Shown here in pieces: positions 16,513-25,733 of a stretch of DNA of 64,000 bases. Source of the stretch: Pseudomonas sp. NFACC02 (GTDB taxonomy: Bacteria > Pseudomonadota > Gammaproteobacteria > Pseudomonadales > Pseudomonadaceae); NCBI RefSeq assembly GCF_900110765.1, contig NZ_FOEO01000026.1:1-64000 (forward strand), written 5' to 3'. The position numbers were made by a program, and so were the translations under genes. Each line of letters starts with the position of its first letter. Position 1 is the stretch's first letter. Under the pieces are notes generated by a model. That model worked only from the letters and a program-made list of their open reading frames with translations, was not told the origin of the DNA and searched no databases.

Positions 16513-17709
16513 TCAACGGTTCAGGACGAACTCACGAATCCGTTCTGCAGCCTCGACGCATTCGGCCAGCGGCGCGACCAGAGCCATGCGAACTCGACCG
16601 GCGCCAGGATTGAAGCCATCTACCTCGCGGGACAGGTAGGAGCCTGGCACCACGGTAACGTGTTGTGTCACGAACAAATCGCGGCAGAACTGTGCGTCAT
16701 CCCCGCCGACGTTCGGCCACAGATAGAAACTGCCATCGGGCCGCTGGACATCCATGACGGGAGCGAGAATGTTCAGCACCGCGTCGTACTTCTCGCGGTA
16801 CAGGTCCCGGTTGGCCCGAACGTGCGCTTCATCGTTCCACGCCGCGATACTCGCCAGTTGGGTTTGAACCGGCATCGCGCAGCCGTGGTAGGTGCGATAC
16901 AGCAGAAAGGCCTTGAGGATCTCGGCATCGCCGGCCACGAACCCTGAACGCAGGCCCGGCAGGTTCGAACGCTTGGACAGGCTGTGGAAGACCACGCAGC
17001 GCTTGAAGTCCTTGCGGCCCAGTTGGGCGCAGGCAGTGAGCAGGCCTGGCGGCGGGGTCTGTTCGTCGAAATACAGCTCGCTGTAACACTCGTCCGCGGC
17101 GATCACGAAGTCATGTTCGTCGGCCAGTGCGATCAGCTTTTTCAGCGTTTCGGCGGGGATCAATGCGCCCGTCGGGTTGCCCGGCGAGCACAGGAACAGG
17201 ATCTGGCAACGCTTCCAGATATCGGCAGGCACGGCGTCGAAGTCGGGATTGAAGCCGTGCTCGGCCAGGCAGGGCAGGTAGTGCGGCTTGGCACCGGCCA
17301 GGAACGCTGCGCCCTCATAGATCTGGTAGAACGGGTTCGGGCTTACCACCAGGCCGTCATCGCTGCGGTTGACCACGGTCTGGGTAAAGGCAAACAGCGC
17401 TTCACGGGTTCCGTTGACAGGCAGCACATGTTTGCCTGCGTCCAGCCAGCCTTCAGGGACGCTGAAACGACGCTCGCACCAAGTGGCGATGGCTTCGCGC
17501 AGTGCCGGAATACCGGCTGTGGTCGGGTAGACCGCCATCTGGTCGAGGTTGTCGGCCAACGCTTTGGCGACGAATGCCGGCGACGTGTGCTTGGGTTCGC
17601 CAATAGAAAGCGCAATCGGGTTTTTGTCCGGGTTCGGCGTGACATTGCCGAGCAGGGCGCGAAGCTTTTCGAACGGGTAGGGCTGAAGCTGTTGCAGGGC
17701 ATTATTCAT
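16513..17709 (-). CDS. dapC: Succinyldiaminopimelate transaminase
   Basis: A class I/II PLP aminotransferase of 398 residues. It converts N-succinyl-2-amino-6-ketopimelate to N-succinyl-LL-diaminopimelate, the step between DapD and DapE. The PLP lysine is Lys246 in FHSLSKRSNLPGLRSGF. Other landmarks are SPGNPTGALIP and DECYSELYFDE. The N-terminus MNNALQQLQPYPFEKLRALL is typical of proteobacterial DapC. It lies 80 bp downstream of glnD on the same strand. Identity as DapC rather than another aminotransferase is supported by the dapD/dapE neighbourhood. Confidence 0.93.
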   Translation of the reverse strand: MNNALQQLQPYPFEKLRALLGNVTPNPDKNPIALSIGEPKHTSPAFVAKALADNLDQMAVYPTTAGIPALREAIATWCERRFSVPEGWLDAGKHVLPVNGTREALFAFTQTVVNRSDDGLVVSPNPFYQIYEGAAFLAGAKPHYLPCLAEHGFNPDFDAVPADIWKRCQILFLCSPGNPTGALIPAETLKKLIALADEHDFVIAADECYSELYFDEQTPPPGLLTACAQLGRKDFKRCVVFHSLSKRSNLPGLRSGFVAGDAEILKAFLLYRTYHGCAMPVQTQLASIAAWNDEAHVRANRDLYREKYDAVLNILAPVMDVQRPDGSFYLWPNVGGDDAQFCRDLFVTQHVTVVPGSYLSREVDGFNPGAGRVRMALVAPLAECVEAAERIREFVLNR

Positions 17710-17789
17710 GGGCGATCGGTCTCAAGAACGGGGCGCCTTCCCTTGGAGAAGGCGCCTTGAATCGAATGTTCAGGTCGGGGAATCGGGTC

Positions 17790-20489
17790 TCAGATGCTGA
17801 TCCGCAGTTCGCTGCTCGGCTCCGGGTTGACGCTCAACTGCTGGACGATCGCGTCACGCAGCTGGCTGCACAGTTGCGGGTCGGACAGCGGCTGGTTGTT
17901 TTCGTCGGTCAGGAAGAACACGTCTTCCACGCGCTCGCCAAGCGTTGCGATCTTGGCGTTCTGCAATGACAGATCGAACTCCAGGAAAATCTTGCCGACG
18001 CGCGCCAGCAGGCCGGGGCGATCGGGTGCGCTCAGTTCAAGCACTGTGACCGGACGCTGCGCATCGTTGGAGATGGTCACCACGGGCGCGAAGGCGAAAT
18101 GCTTGAGCTGACGGGGCACACGACGCTTGATGATGGTCGGGTAATCGTCAGGGTTGCGCAGTGCCTCGGTCAGACCGTCGCGAATGGCCTTGATCCGCTC
18201 AGGGTTGTCGCCGATCGAGCCACCGTCACTGTCGAGCACGATGTAGGTGTCGAGGGTGAACTGACTGGTCGAGGTGATGACCCGTGCGTCGTGAATGTTA
18301 AGGTTCAACTGGTCCATCGCGGCCACCGTCACCGCGAAGAAGTCGTGCTGGTCTGGCGCGTAAATAAAGATCTGGGTGCCGCCTTCGAACTCCCGCTGAG
18401 TGGTTTCCTTGATCAGGACCAACGGCCCGCCGTCCGCCGGTTGCTGCAGGATGGCGTCGCTGTGCCAGGCCACATCGCCGGCGGTATGGCGCAGAAAGTA
18501 ATCGTCGCCCAGTTGCGACCACAATTGCTCGACATCGTCCGGGTCGGTGCCGTTGCGCACGAGAATATCCAATGCAGCGCTTTGCGTGCGGCGGATCTGT
18601 TCCTCGCGGTCCACCGGGTTTTCCAGGCCGCGTTTGAGCGCGCGCTTGGTTTCGGTGTAAAGCTGACGCAACAGGCTGGCCCGCCACGAGTTCCACAGCG
18701 TCGGGTTGGTCGCGTTGATGTCGGCGACGGTCAGCACATAGAGGTAATCGAGGTGCACTTCGTCACCCACGAACTGGGCAAAGTCGTGGATCACTTGAGG
18801 GTCGGACAAGTCTTTGCGTTGCGCCGTGGTCGACATCACCAGGTGGTTTTGCACCAGCCAGACAATCAGTTGAGTGTCCCAGTGCGGCAGATGATGACGA
18901 ATGCCGAAGGCTTCGGCATCCATCGCGCCCAGTTCCGAGTGATCGCCACCGCGGCCTTTGCCGATGTCGTGGTACAGGCCCGCCAGGTAGATCAGCTCGG
19001 GCTTGGGCAGCTTGCCCATGAGCTTGCTGGCCAGCGGGAATTTCTCTGACACTTGCGTGTACTGAAGCTTACGCAGGTGTTTGATCAGGTTCAGCGTGTG
19101 CGCATCGACCGTGTAGATATGGAACAGGTCATGCTGCATCTGCCCCACGATGTGTCCGAATTCCGGCAGATACAGACCCAGAATGCCGTAGCGGTTCATG
19201 CGGCGCAGGTTGCGATGGATGCCGATCTCGCACTTGAACAGCTCGATGAACAGGCTGGTATTGCGGATATCGTTGCGGAACTCGTTATTGATCAGGTGCC
19301 GATGTTCGCGCAGCAGTCGAATGGTGTCCGCGCGCACGCCCTTGATTTCCGGACGCTGAGCCATCAGCACGAAGATCTCCAGCATGGCGAACGGCGTACG
19401 CTTGAAGACGTTCGGGTGGGTCGCCTCGATGTAACCGTCGTGCAGCTGGAACCGCGAATTGATCGATTCGGTGACGGTGTTGGCGTCGTCCGACAGAATC
19501 ACTTCCTCGAAGTGCTGAATGATCAGGTCGCTCAACTGGGCGATGCTCATGACCACGCGGTAGTACTTCTGCATGAAGCGCTCGATGGCGAGCTTCGCGT
19601 CGCTGTCCTGATACCCCAGCAAACGCGCGATATTGGTCTGGTAGTCGAACAGCAGTCGATCCTCCGAACGCCCCGCCAGCATGTGCAGTGCGTAACGGAC
19701 TTTCCAGAGAAATTCCTGGGAAGCTGCCAGCAGCGCGTTCTCGCTCTCCAGCAGGAAGCCCTGGTCGGCGAGCGCGTGCAGATTCAGGGTGCCGTACTGA
19801 CGCCGCGCAACCCAGAGGATGGTCTGAATGTCGCGCAGGCCACCCGGCGAGCCTTTGACGTTGGGCTCCAGGTTGTATTCGGTGTCGAAATACTTGTGGT
19901 GGCGGGTCTTCTGCTCGGCACGTTTGGCGAGGAAAAACTCCTTGCTCGGCCACATTTCATGGGTGCTGGTGACGTCCAGCATACGCTGGCGCAGACGCTC
20001 GGGGCCGGCAATGGTGCGGCTTTCCATCAGGTTGGTGATCACCGTCAGGTCGGCACGGGCTTCAGTGGCGCACTCATCGACGGAGCGCACGCTCTGACCC
20101 ACCTCCAGACCGATGTCCCACAGCAAGGTCAGAAAACGCTCGATGGAGTCGCGGAAGATCTCGTGATCAGCGCTGTCGAGCAGGATCAGCAGGTCGATGT
20201 CGGAATACGGGTGCAACTCGCCGCGGCCGTAGCCGCCGACCGCCAGCAGGGCGATGTCGGCGTCTTCGCTCCAGTCAAACTGTTCCCAGGCCTGTTGCAG
20301 GATGTTGTCGACGAACCAGGCGCGATCCTCGATCAGGCGACGAATGTCCCGGCCAGCCTTGAAACGTTCGTCCAGCACCTCGCGGGCCTGACGGATGGCT
20401 TTTTTAAAAGCAGCGATCGGGCTGGCCTTCAGCGCCAGTTCGGCCTGGAACTGGCCGCGATCGAACAAATCTGGGTCCACCTGCGGCAT
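17790..20489 (-). CDS. glnD: [Protein-PII] uridylyltransferase / uridylyl-removing enzyme
   Basis: GlnD is the nitrogen sensor that adds UMP to PII proteins under glutamine limitation and removes it under glutamine excess. The 899-residue protein has the full layout: a nucleotidyltransferase domain with GGYGRGELHPYSDIDLLIL (85-103; Asp97 and Asp99), an HD hydrolase domain with YHDIGKGRGGDHSE near residue 510, and two C-terminal ACT domains that sense glutamine, starting around FFAVTVAAMDQL and ELSAPDRPGLLARVG. It is the gene downstream of map, a conserved Pseudomonas order. Confidence 0.96.
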   Translation of the reverse strand: MPQVDPDLFDRGQFQAELALKASPIAAFKKAIRQAREVLDERFKAGRDIRRLIEDRAWFVDNILQQAWEQFDWSEDADIALLAVGGYGRGELHPYSDIDLLILLDSADHEIFRDSIERFLTLLWDIGLEVGQSVRSVDECATEARADLTVITNLMESRTIAGPERLRQRMLDVTSTHEMWPSKEFFLAKRAEQKTRHHKYFDTEYNLEPNVKGSPGGLRDIQTILWVARRQYGTLNLHALADQGFLLESENALLAASQEFLWKVRYALHMLAGRSEDRLLFDYQTNIARLLGYQDSDAKLAIERFMQKYYRVVMSIAQLSDLIIQHFEEVILSDDANTVTESINSRFQLHDGYIEATHPNVFKRTPFAMLEIFVLMAQRPEIKGVRADTIRLLREHRHLINNEFRNDIRNTSLFIELFKCEIGIHRNLRRMNRYGILGLYLPEFGHIVGQMQHDLFHIYTVDAHTLNLIKHLRKLQYTQVSEKFPLASKLMGKLPKPELIYLAGLYHDIGKGRGGDHSELGAMDAEAFGIRHHLPHWDTQLIVWLVQNHLVMSTTAQRKDLSDPQVIHDFAQFVGDEVHLDYLYVLTVADINATNPTLWNSWRASLLRQLYTETKRALKRGLENPVDREEQIRRTQSAALDILVRNGTDPDDVEQLWSQLGDDYFLRHTAGDVAWHSDAILQQPADGGPLVLIKETTQREFEGGTQIFIYAPDQHDFFAVTVAAMDQLNLNIHDARVITSTSQFTLDTYIVLDSDGGSIGDNPERIKAIRDGLTEALRNPDDYPTIIKRRVPRQLKHFAFAPVVTISNDAQRPVTVLELSAPDRPGLLARVGKIFLEFDLSLQNAKIATLGERVEDVFFLTDENNQPLSDPQLCSQLRDAIVQQLSVNPEPSSELRISI

Positions 20490-20539
20490 CGAACTGCTTT
20501 CCTTCTATCTATACCGGCTGTGTATGTAGCACGTGGTGA

Positions 20540-21322
20540 TCACGCCGAAGTGCGTGGGATGGTGTCGTCGCTGCGCAGGGTGAAGATTTCATAGCCGGTG
20601 GCGGTCACCAGAATGGTGTGCTCCCACTGCGCTGAAAGCTTGCGGTCCTTGGTGATGGCTGTCCAGCCGTCACCCAGCAGGCGCGTGTCGGGCTTGCCCT
20701 GGTTGATCATCGGCTCGATGGTGAACGTCATGCCTTCCTTGAGCTCCATGCCGGTGCCGGCCTTGCCATAGTGAAGGACCTGCGGCTCCTCATGAAACAC
20801 CTTGCCGATGCCATGGCCGCAGTATTCGCGCACCACGGAAAAGCCGTTTTTCTCGGCGTGTTTCTGGATGACTTCACCGATATCGCCCAGGTGTGCACCG
20901 GGTTTGACGATTTCGATGCCTTTATACATGCATTCCTGGGTGATCCTCGACAGCCGTTCTGCCCACTCGGGCACTTTGCCGACATGGAACATCTTGCTGG
21001 TGTCGCCGTGGTAGCCGTCCTTGATGACGGTCACGTCGATATTCAGCACGTCGCCTTCTTTCAGCGGCTTTTCGTTGGGGATGCCGTGGCAGACCACATG
21101 GTTGATCGACGTGCAGATGGATTTCGGGAAGCCCTTGTAATTCAGCGGAGCCGGAATGGCCTTCTGCTCGTTGACGATGTAGTCATGGCAGATGCGGTCC
21201 AGTTCGTCGGTGGTGACGCCAGGTTTGACGTACGCCCCGATCATTTCCAGGACGTCTGCGGCCAGACGACCGGCGATTCGCATCTTTTCGATGTCTTCAG
21301 GGGTTTTGAGGGTAACGGACAT
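20540..21322 (-). CDS. map: Methionine aminopeptidase type I
   Basis: Removes the initiator methionine from nascent proteins. The 260-residue product is a type Ia enzyme. The dinuclear metal ligands lie in DVTVIKDGYHGDTSKMF, GHGIGKVFHEEP, TIEPMIN and the final SAQWEHTILVT segments. The frame is open upstream to 21460, but ATG 21322 (MSVTLKTPEDIEKMR) matches the family N-terminus and has a GAGAGAG site. It is divergent from rpsB, the usual gammaproteobacterial arrangement. Confidence 0.96.
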   Translation of the reverse strand: MSVTLKTPEDIEKMRIAGRLAADVLEMIGAYVKPGVTTDELDRICHDYIVNEQKAIPAPLNYKGFPKSICTSINHVVCHGIPNEKPLKEGDVLNIDVTVIKDGYHGDTSKMFHVGKVPEWAERLSRITQECMYKGIEIVKPGAHLGDIGEVIQKHAEKNGFSVVREYCGHGIGKVFHEEPQVLHYGKAGTGMELKEGMTFTIEPMINQGKPDTRLLGDGWTAITKDRKLSAQWEHTILVTATGYEIFTLRSDDTIPRTSA

Positions 21323-21491
21323 ACAAGGCTCTCTCGGCGCGGCGGGGCCGCTGCTAAACACGGAAAAACGCGATTCTACCAGACCGCCGCCGGGCGGGTT
21401 ATCATCGCATCCTTGTATGGCGGCTGGCAGGCTCATCGTCCGGTCGCGCAATGCAGGCAAAAAGTCCCGTAAAACAGCATCTTATTTCGGG

Positions 21492-21520
21492 TTCCGTTAT
21501 CGGCACTTTTGTGATATAAA
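21492..21520 (+). promoter_or_regulatory. Candidate rpsB-tsf promoter
   Basis: TATAAA at 21515-21520 with a weak -35 (TTCCGT, 21492-21497) 17 bp upstream. The site reads toward rpsB about 140 bp before its ATG, leaving a long leader. The rest of the map-rpsB gap shows nothing coding. Confidence 0.5.
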
Positions 21521-21526
21521 ATGCGC

Positions 21527-21659
21527 CGCTTTACGGGGTAAGCCCCGAAAGCTCAAACCCACACACGTGTCGACACGATGACCTGGGTGCCCTCGGCTCA
21601 AGCCGTTGGTTGGTCATTGGGATACGTGGAGGCCTAACCCGACTTATCAAGGAACTATC
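21527..21659 (+). promoter_or_regulatory. rpsB 5' leader (probable S2 autoregulatory region)
   Basis: About 130 nt of untranslated leader precede rpsB. It begins near a CGGGG-TAAG-CCCCG hairpin (21534-21547) and ends with AAGGAAC before the ATG. In E. coli and other gammaproteobacteria the leader between map and rpsB binds ribosomal protein S2 and represses rpsB-tsf (it overlaps the t44 RNA family). The position matches; I cannot confirm the fold by eye. Confidence 0.5.
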
Positions 21660-22400
21660 ATGTCCCAAGTCAACATGCGCGATATGCTGAAGGCCGGTGT
21701 GCACTTCGGTCACCAAACCCGTTACTGGAATCCGAAAATGGGCAAGTACATTTTCGGCGCGCGTAACAAGATTCACATCATCAACCTTGAAAAAACCCTG
21801 CCGATGTTCAACGAAGCACTGACTTTCGTTGAGCGCCTGGCCCAGGGCAAAAACAAGATTCTGTTCGTCGGCACCAAGCGTTCCGCTGGCAAGATCGTTG
21901 CTGAAGAAGCGGCACGTTGCGGTTCGCCGTATGTCGATCACCGCTGGTTGGGCGGCATGCTGACCAACTTCAAAACCATCCGTGCTTCCATCAAGCGTCT
22001 GCGCGAGCTTGAAGTTCAGGCTGAAGACGGTACGTTCTCCAAGCTGACCAAGAAAGAGGCGCTGATGCGCACTCGCGATCTGGAAAAGCTGGATCGTAGC
22101 CTGGGCGGTATCAAGGACATGGGCGGTCTGCCAGACGCACTGTTCGTTATCGACGTTGATCACGAGCGTATCGCGATCACCGAAGCCAACAAGCTGGGTA
22201 TCCCGGTTATCGGCGTCGTCGATACCAACAGCAGCCCGGAAGGCGTTGATTACATCATCCCAGGCAACGATGACGCCATTCGCGCCATCCAGCTGTACAT
22301 GGGTTCGATGGCTGACGCGGTTATCCGTGGTCGCAACAACGTTGCTGGCGGCACCGACGTTTACGTTGAAGAAGCTCCAGCGGCAGCTGTTGAAGGCTGA
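21660..22400 (+). CDS. rpsB: 30S ribosomal protein S2
   Basis: Primary 30S subunit protein, 246 residues. The N-terminus MSQVNMRDMLKAGVHFGHQT and the segments RYWNPKMGKYIFGARN, VDHRWLGGMLTNFKT and GIPVIGVVDTNSSPEGVDY are diagnostic. The start at 21660 has AAGGAAC just upstream; the open frame from 21606 lies in the leader. It is separated from tsf by 187 bp containing a strong hairpin (22433-22455), which would lower tsf expression relative to rpsB or act as an attenuator. Confidence 0.98.
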   Translation: MSQVNMRDMLKAGVHFGHQTRYWNPKMGKYIFGARNKIHIINLEKTLPMFNEALTFVERLAQGKNKILFVGTKRSAGKIVAEEAARCGSPYVDHRWLGGMLTNFKTIRASIKRLRELEVQAEDGTFSKLTKKEALMRTRDLEKLDRSLGGIKDMGGLPDALFVIDVDHERIAITEANKLGIPVIGVVDTNSSPEGVDYIIPGNDDAIRAIQLYMGSMADAVIRGRNNVAGGTDVYVEEAPAAAVEG

Positions 22401-22432
22401 GTAGCAAACGCCTGGCGTTTACTCAGTACGCG

Positions 22433-22456
22433 AAAAGGGGGCTTTGCCCCCTTTTT
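22433..22456 (+). terminator. Intrinsic terminator/attenuator between rpsB and tsf
   Basis: A perfect 10-bp stem AAAAGGGGGC (22433-22442) / GCCCCCTTTT (22446-22455) with a 3-nt TTT loop; the 3' arm ends in a run of five T. It lies 32 bp after the rpsB stop. Confidence 0.85.
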
Positions 22457-22587
22457 GCCACCTCGAAAACCATCTGGCGTTGCCATCGACCTTATTGTCA
22501 TGCGCAGCTGTCACCATGGATTTTCACGAATTTGAATGCCCGCCCGGCGGGTGGAATGGTTGAAGACCTGTCCAAGAGGATTTTGAA

Positions 22588-23451
22588 ATGGCAGAGATTA
22601 CTGCAGCGTTGGTCAAAGAACTGCGCGAGCGTACTGGCGAAGGCATGATGGACTGCAAAAAGGCCTTGACCAAGGCCGGCGGCGACATCGAAAAAGCCAT
22701 CGACGATATGCGCGCATCCGGCGCAATCAAGGCCGCTAAAAAAGCAGGCAACGTCGCTGCTGAAGGCGCCATCGCAATCAAGGACAACGGCAAGCGTGCT
22801 GTCCTGATCGAAGTCAACTCGCAGACCGACTTCCTGGCTCTGCAGGACGACTTCAAGAATTTCGTCGCTTCCAGCGTCGAAAAAGCGTTCGATCAGCAGG
22901 ACGTCACCGTTGAGCAACTGATCGAAGCCCAGGAAGCCGAGCGTACCGCTCTGGTTGCCAAAGTCGGCGAAAACGTCAACATCCGTCGTCTGGCGCGCGT
23001 TGAAGGCGACGTACTGGGTTCGTACCTGCACGGCAACAAGATTGGTGTTGTTGTGGCCCTGAAAGGCGGTGACGCTGAACTGGCCAAGGACATCGCCATG
23101 CACGTAGCTGCCAGCAATCCTGAGTTCCTGCTGCCTACCGACGTTTCGGCTGAAGCGATCGAGCGTGAGAAGAATGTCTTCATGCAACTGAACGAAGACA
23201 AACTGAAAGGCAAGCCTGCCGATATCGCCGAGAAGATGGTTGCCGGTCGTATCTCCAAATTCCTGGCTGAAGCCAGTCTGGTCGAGCAAGCGTTCGTCAA
23301 GAACCCGGAAATCAAGGTCGGTGAGCTGGCCAAGAAAGCCGGTGCTGAAATCGTTTCGTTCACCTACTTCAAGGTCGGTGAAGGCATCGAGAAGCCAGTC
23401 GACAACTTCGCTGAAGAAGTCGCTGCTCAAGTAGCCGCCAGTAAGCAATAA
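22588..23451 (+). CDS. tsf: Translation elongation factor Ts
   Basis: EF-Ts is the GDP/GTP exchange factor for EF-Tu. The 287-residue product has the N-terminal UBA-like domain (MAEITAALVKELRERTGEGM, MDCKKAL) and the TDFLALQDDFKNF segment of the EF-Tu-binding core. Upstream is the rpsB gene with an intervening terminator hairpin; downstream is another hairpin (23474-23507) before pyrH. Confidence 0.98.
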   Translation: MAEITAALVKELRERTGEGMMDCKKALTKAGGDIEKAIDDMRASGAIKAAKKAGNVAAEGAIAIKDNGKRAVLIEVNSQTDFLALQDDFKNFVASSVEKAFDQQDVTVEQLIEAQEAERTALVAKVGENVNIRRLARVEGDVLGSYLHGNKIGVVVALKGGDAELAKDIAMHVAASNPEFLLPTDVSAEAIEREKNVFMQLNEDKLKGKPADIAEKMVAGRISKFLAEASLVEQAFVKNPEIKVGELAKKAGAEIVSFTYFKVGEGIEKPVDNFAEEVAAQVAASKQ

Positions 23452-23473
23452 GACGGTTTACCGCTGTCGCCCC

Positions 23474-23507
23474 AAAGAGGCTGCCCGCTCACGCGCGCAG
23501 CCTCTTT
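23474..23507 (+). terminator. Hairpin terminator after tsf
   Basis: An 11-bp perfect stem AAAGAGGCTGC / GCAGCCTCTTT with a 12-nt loop, 23 bp after the tsf stop. The T-run is part of the 3' arm rather than beyond it, so efficiency is uncertain. Confidence 0.7.
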
Positions 23508-23663
23508 GTCAAAGCGGCGGGGGATTTGTTTTTTCAGGAGGCAGCTTACGAGGCTGCACATCCCTGGCGCAGTAGCCTAGAGTTAGCAGGCTCAGAAGCA
23601 GCAGGCTGAAAACGGCCTTTCGCTCAGAAGATTTTTTTTAAAACGCCGCAGGAGAGATTCGCA

Positions 23664-24407
23664 ATGGCTCAGCAGGGCAGTGGTTATCAAGCTCGCTATA
23701 AACGCATTCTACTCAAGCTTAGCGGCGAGGCCCTGATGGGGTCGGAAGAGTTCGGTATTGACCCTAAAGTGCTGGATCGCATGGCGCTTGAAGTGGGTCA
23801 ACTGGTTGGAATCGGTGTCCAGGTCGGTCTGGTCATCGGCGGTGGCAACCTGTTCCGGGGTGCAGCGTTGAGCGCTGCCGGCATGGATCGGGTAACAGGC
23901 GACCACATGGGCATGCTGGCCACTGTGATGAACGCGTTGGCCATGCGCGACGCCCTGGAGCGTGCCAATATCTCCGCGATCGTGATGTCGGCCATTTCCA
24001 TGGTGGGCGTGACCGATCACTACGATCGTCGCAAGGCGATGCGTCACCTCAACGCGAAGGAAGTCGTGATTTTCGCGGCGGGGACCGGCAACCCGTTCTT
24101 CACCACCGATTCGGCCGCCTGTTTGCGTGCCATCGAAATCGACGCTGACGTCGTGCTGAAGGCAACCAAGGTCGATGGTGTGTACACTGCCGATCCATTC
24201 AAGGACCCGCATGCCGAGAAGTTCGATCATCTGACTTACGATGAAGTGCTGGATCGCAAGCTGGGCGTTATGGATCTGACGGCCATCTGCCTGTGCCGTG
24301 ACCACAAGATGCCTCTGCGTGTCTTTAATATGAACAAGCCCGGCGCATTGCTGAACATCGTGCATGGCGGGGCGGAAGGAACCTTGATCGAGGAAGGCGA
24401 ACAATGA
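23664..24407 (+). CDS. pyrH: UMP kinase
   Basis: Phosphorylates UMP to UDP; the bacterial hexameric UMP kinase of the amino-acid-kinase fold. It has 247 residues with KRILLKLSGEALMG at the N-terminus (nucleotide lysines), VIGGGNLFRG, and the C-terminal KVDGVYTADP block. CAGGAGAG precedes the ATG. Its last 4 bp overlap frr, so the two are coupled. Confidence 0.97.
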   Translation: MAQQGSGYQARYKRILLKLSGEALMGSEEFGIDPKVLDRMALEVGQLVGIGVQVGLVIGGGNLFRGAALSAAGMDRVTGDHMGMLATVMNALAMRDALERANISAIVMSAISMVGVTDHYDRRKAMRHLNAKEVVIFAAGTGNPFFTTDSAACLRAIEIDADVVLKATKVDGVYTADPFKDPHAEKFDHLTYDEVLDRKLGVMDLTAICLCRDHKMPLRVFNMNKPGALLNIVHGGAEGTLIEEGEQ

Positions 24408-24961
24408 TCAACGAACTCAAGAAAGACGCTCAAGAGCGCATGCAGAAATCCCTGGAGTCCCTGGCTCACAACTTCGGTCGCATCCGTACCGGGCAGGCTC
24501 ACCCGAGCATCCTGGAAGGTGTCATGGTGCCTTATTACGGTGCGGACACCCCGATCAAACAGGTGGCCAATATCACGGTCAAGGACGCGCGCACCCTTCA
24601 GGTCGTGGCGTTCGAGCGCAACATGCTGGGCGCTGTCGACAAGGCGATCGGTAGCGCCGGTCTGAACCTGAACCCGACCAACCTGGGCGAGCTGCTGCTG
24701 ATTTCGATGCCTGCGCTGACTGAAGAAACCCGCCGTGGTTTCACCAAACAGGCGCGTGAAGAGGCCGAGAACGCCCGTGTTGCCGTGCGTAACATTCGCC
24801 GCGATGTGCTGAGTGACCTGAAAGAGCTGGTCAAGGAAAAAGAAATCAGCGAAGACGAAGAGCGTCGTGCGGCCGATGACATCCAGAAGCTGACCGACAA
24901 GTTCGTGGCCGAGATCGAAGTGGCTGTGAAGAAAAAAGAAGCGGACCTGATGGCCGTATAA
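24404..24961 (+). CDS. frr: Ribosome recycling factor
   Basis: RRF splits post-termination ribosomes together with EF-G. It has 185 residues, the normal length, with the conserved blocks FGRIRTGQAHPSILEGV, VPYYGADTPIKQVANI and MPALTEETRRGFTKQ, and a long helical C-terminal half. It overlaps pyrH by 4 bp (ATGA) and precedes uppS by 16 bp. Confidence 0.98.
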   Translation: MINELKKDAQERMQKSLESLAHNFGRIRTGQAHPSILEGVMVPYYGADTPIKQVANITVKDARTLQVVAFERNMLGAVDKAIGSAGLNLNPTNLGELLLISMPALTEETRRGFTKQAREEAENARVAVRNIRRDVLSDLKELVKEKEISEDEERRAADDIQKLTDKFVAEIEVAVKKKEADLMAV

Positions 24962-24977
24962 AGGCCGGGAAGCTTTC

Positions 24978-25733
24978 ATGGAAAAGACGAAGCTGGCTGT
25001 GCCGTCATCGGTACCGCGTCATGTCGCGATCATCATGGATGGGAACAACCGCTGGGCTAAAAAGCGTCTGTTGCCGGGTGTGGCAGGTCACAAGGCGGGC
25101 GTGGATGCTGTCCGTGCGGTGATCGAGGTGTGTGCCGAGGCGAAGGTCGAGGTGCTGACACTGTTCGCATTCTCCAGTGAGAACTGGCAACGCCCGGCCG
25201 ACGAGGTCGGGGCATTGATGGAGCTGTTCTTCACCGCCTTGCGTCGCGAGACCAAACGGCTGAACGAGAACGGCATCAGCCTGCGCATCATTGGTGACCG
25301 TTCACGGTTCCATCCCGAGCTGCAGGCGGCCATTCGCGAGGCAGAAGCCAGTACCGCGGGCAACAGCCGCTTCGTCCTGCAGATCGCCGCCAACTATGGC
25401 GGTCAGTGGGACATTGCCCAGGCTGCGCAGCGGCTGGCGCGTGAGGTTCAGGCCGGGCACCTGCGTCCGGAGGACATCACCCCGGAACTGTTGCAGACCT
25501 GCCTGGCAACAGGCGATCTGCCCTTGCCGGACCTGTGCATTCGCACGGGGGGCGAGCACCGCATCAGCAATTTCCTGCTGTGGCAGCTGGCGTATGCCGA
25601 GCTGTATTTCTCCGACCTCTTCTGGCCGGACTTCAAACACGACGCCATGCGCCACGCGCTGGCCGATTTCGCTTCTCGCCAACGCCGCTTCGGGAAAACC
25701 AGCGAGCAGGTAGAAGCTGGAGCCCGCGCTTAA
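24978..25733 (+). CDS. uppS: Undecaprenyl diphosphate synthase
   Basis: Cis-prenyltransferase that adds eight isoprene units to farnesyl diphosphate, giving the C55 carrier for peptidoglycan and O-antigen. It has 251 residues. The catalytic Asp is in IIMDGNNRWAKKR near the N-terminus, and RTGGEHRISNFLLWQLAYAE and the FWPDF motif follow. The stop and the cdsA start overlap as TAATG. The precursor comes from the MEP pathway, three enzymes of which (dxr, ispD, ispF) are in this window. Confidence 0.97.
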   Translation: MEKTKLAVPSSVPRHVAIIMDGNNRWAKKRLLPGVAGHKAGVDAVRAVIEVCAEAKVEVLTLFAFSSENWQRPADEVGALMELFFTALRRETKRLNENGISLRIIGDRSRFHPELQAAIREAEASTAGNSRFVLQIAANYGGQWDIAQAAQRLAREVQAGHLRPEDITPELLQTCLATGDLPLPDLCIRTGGEHRISNFLLWQLAYAELYFSDLFWPDFKHDAMRHALADFASRQRRFGKTSEQVEAGARA

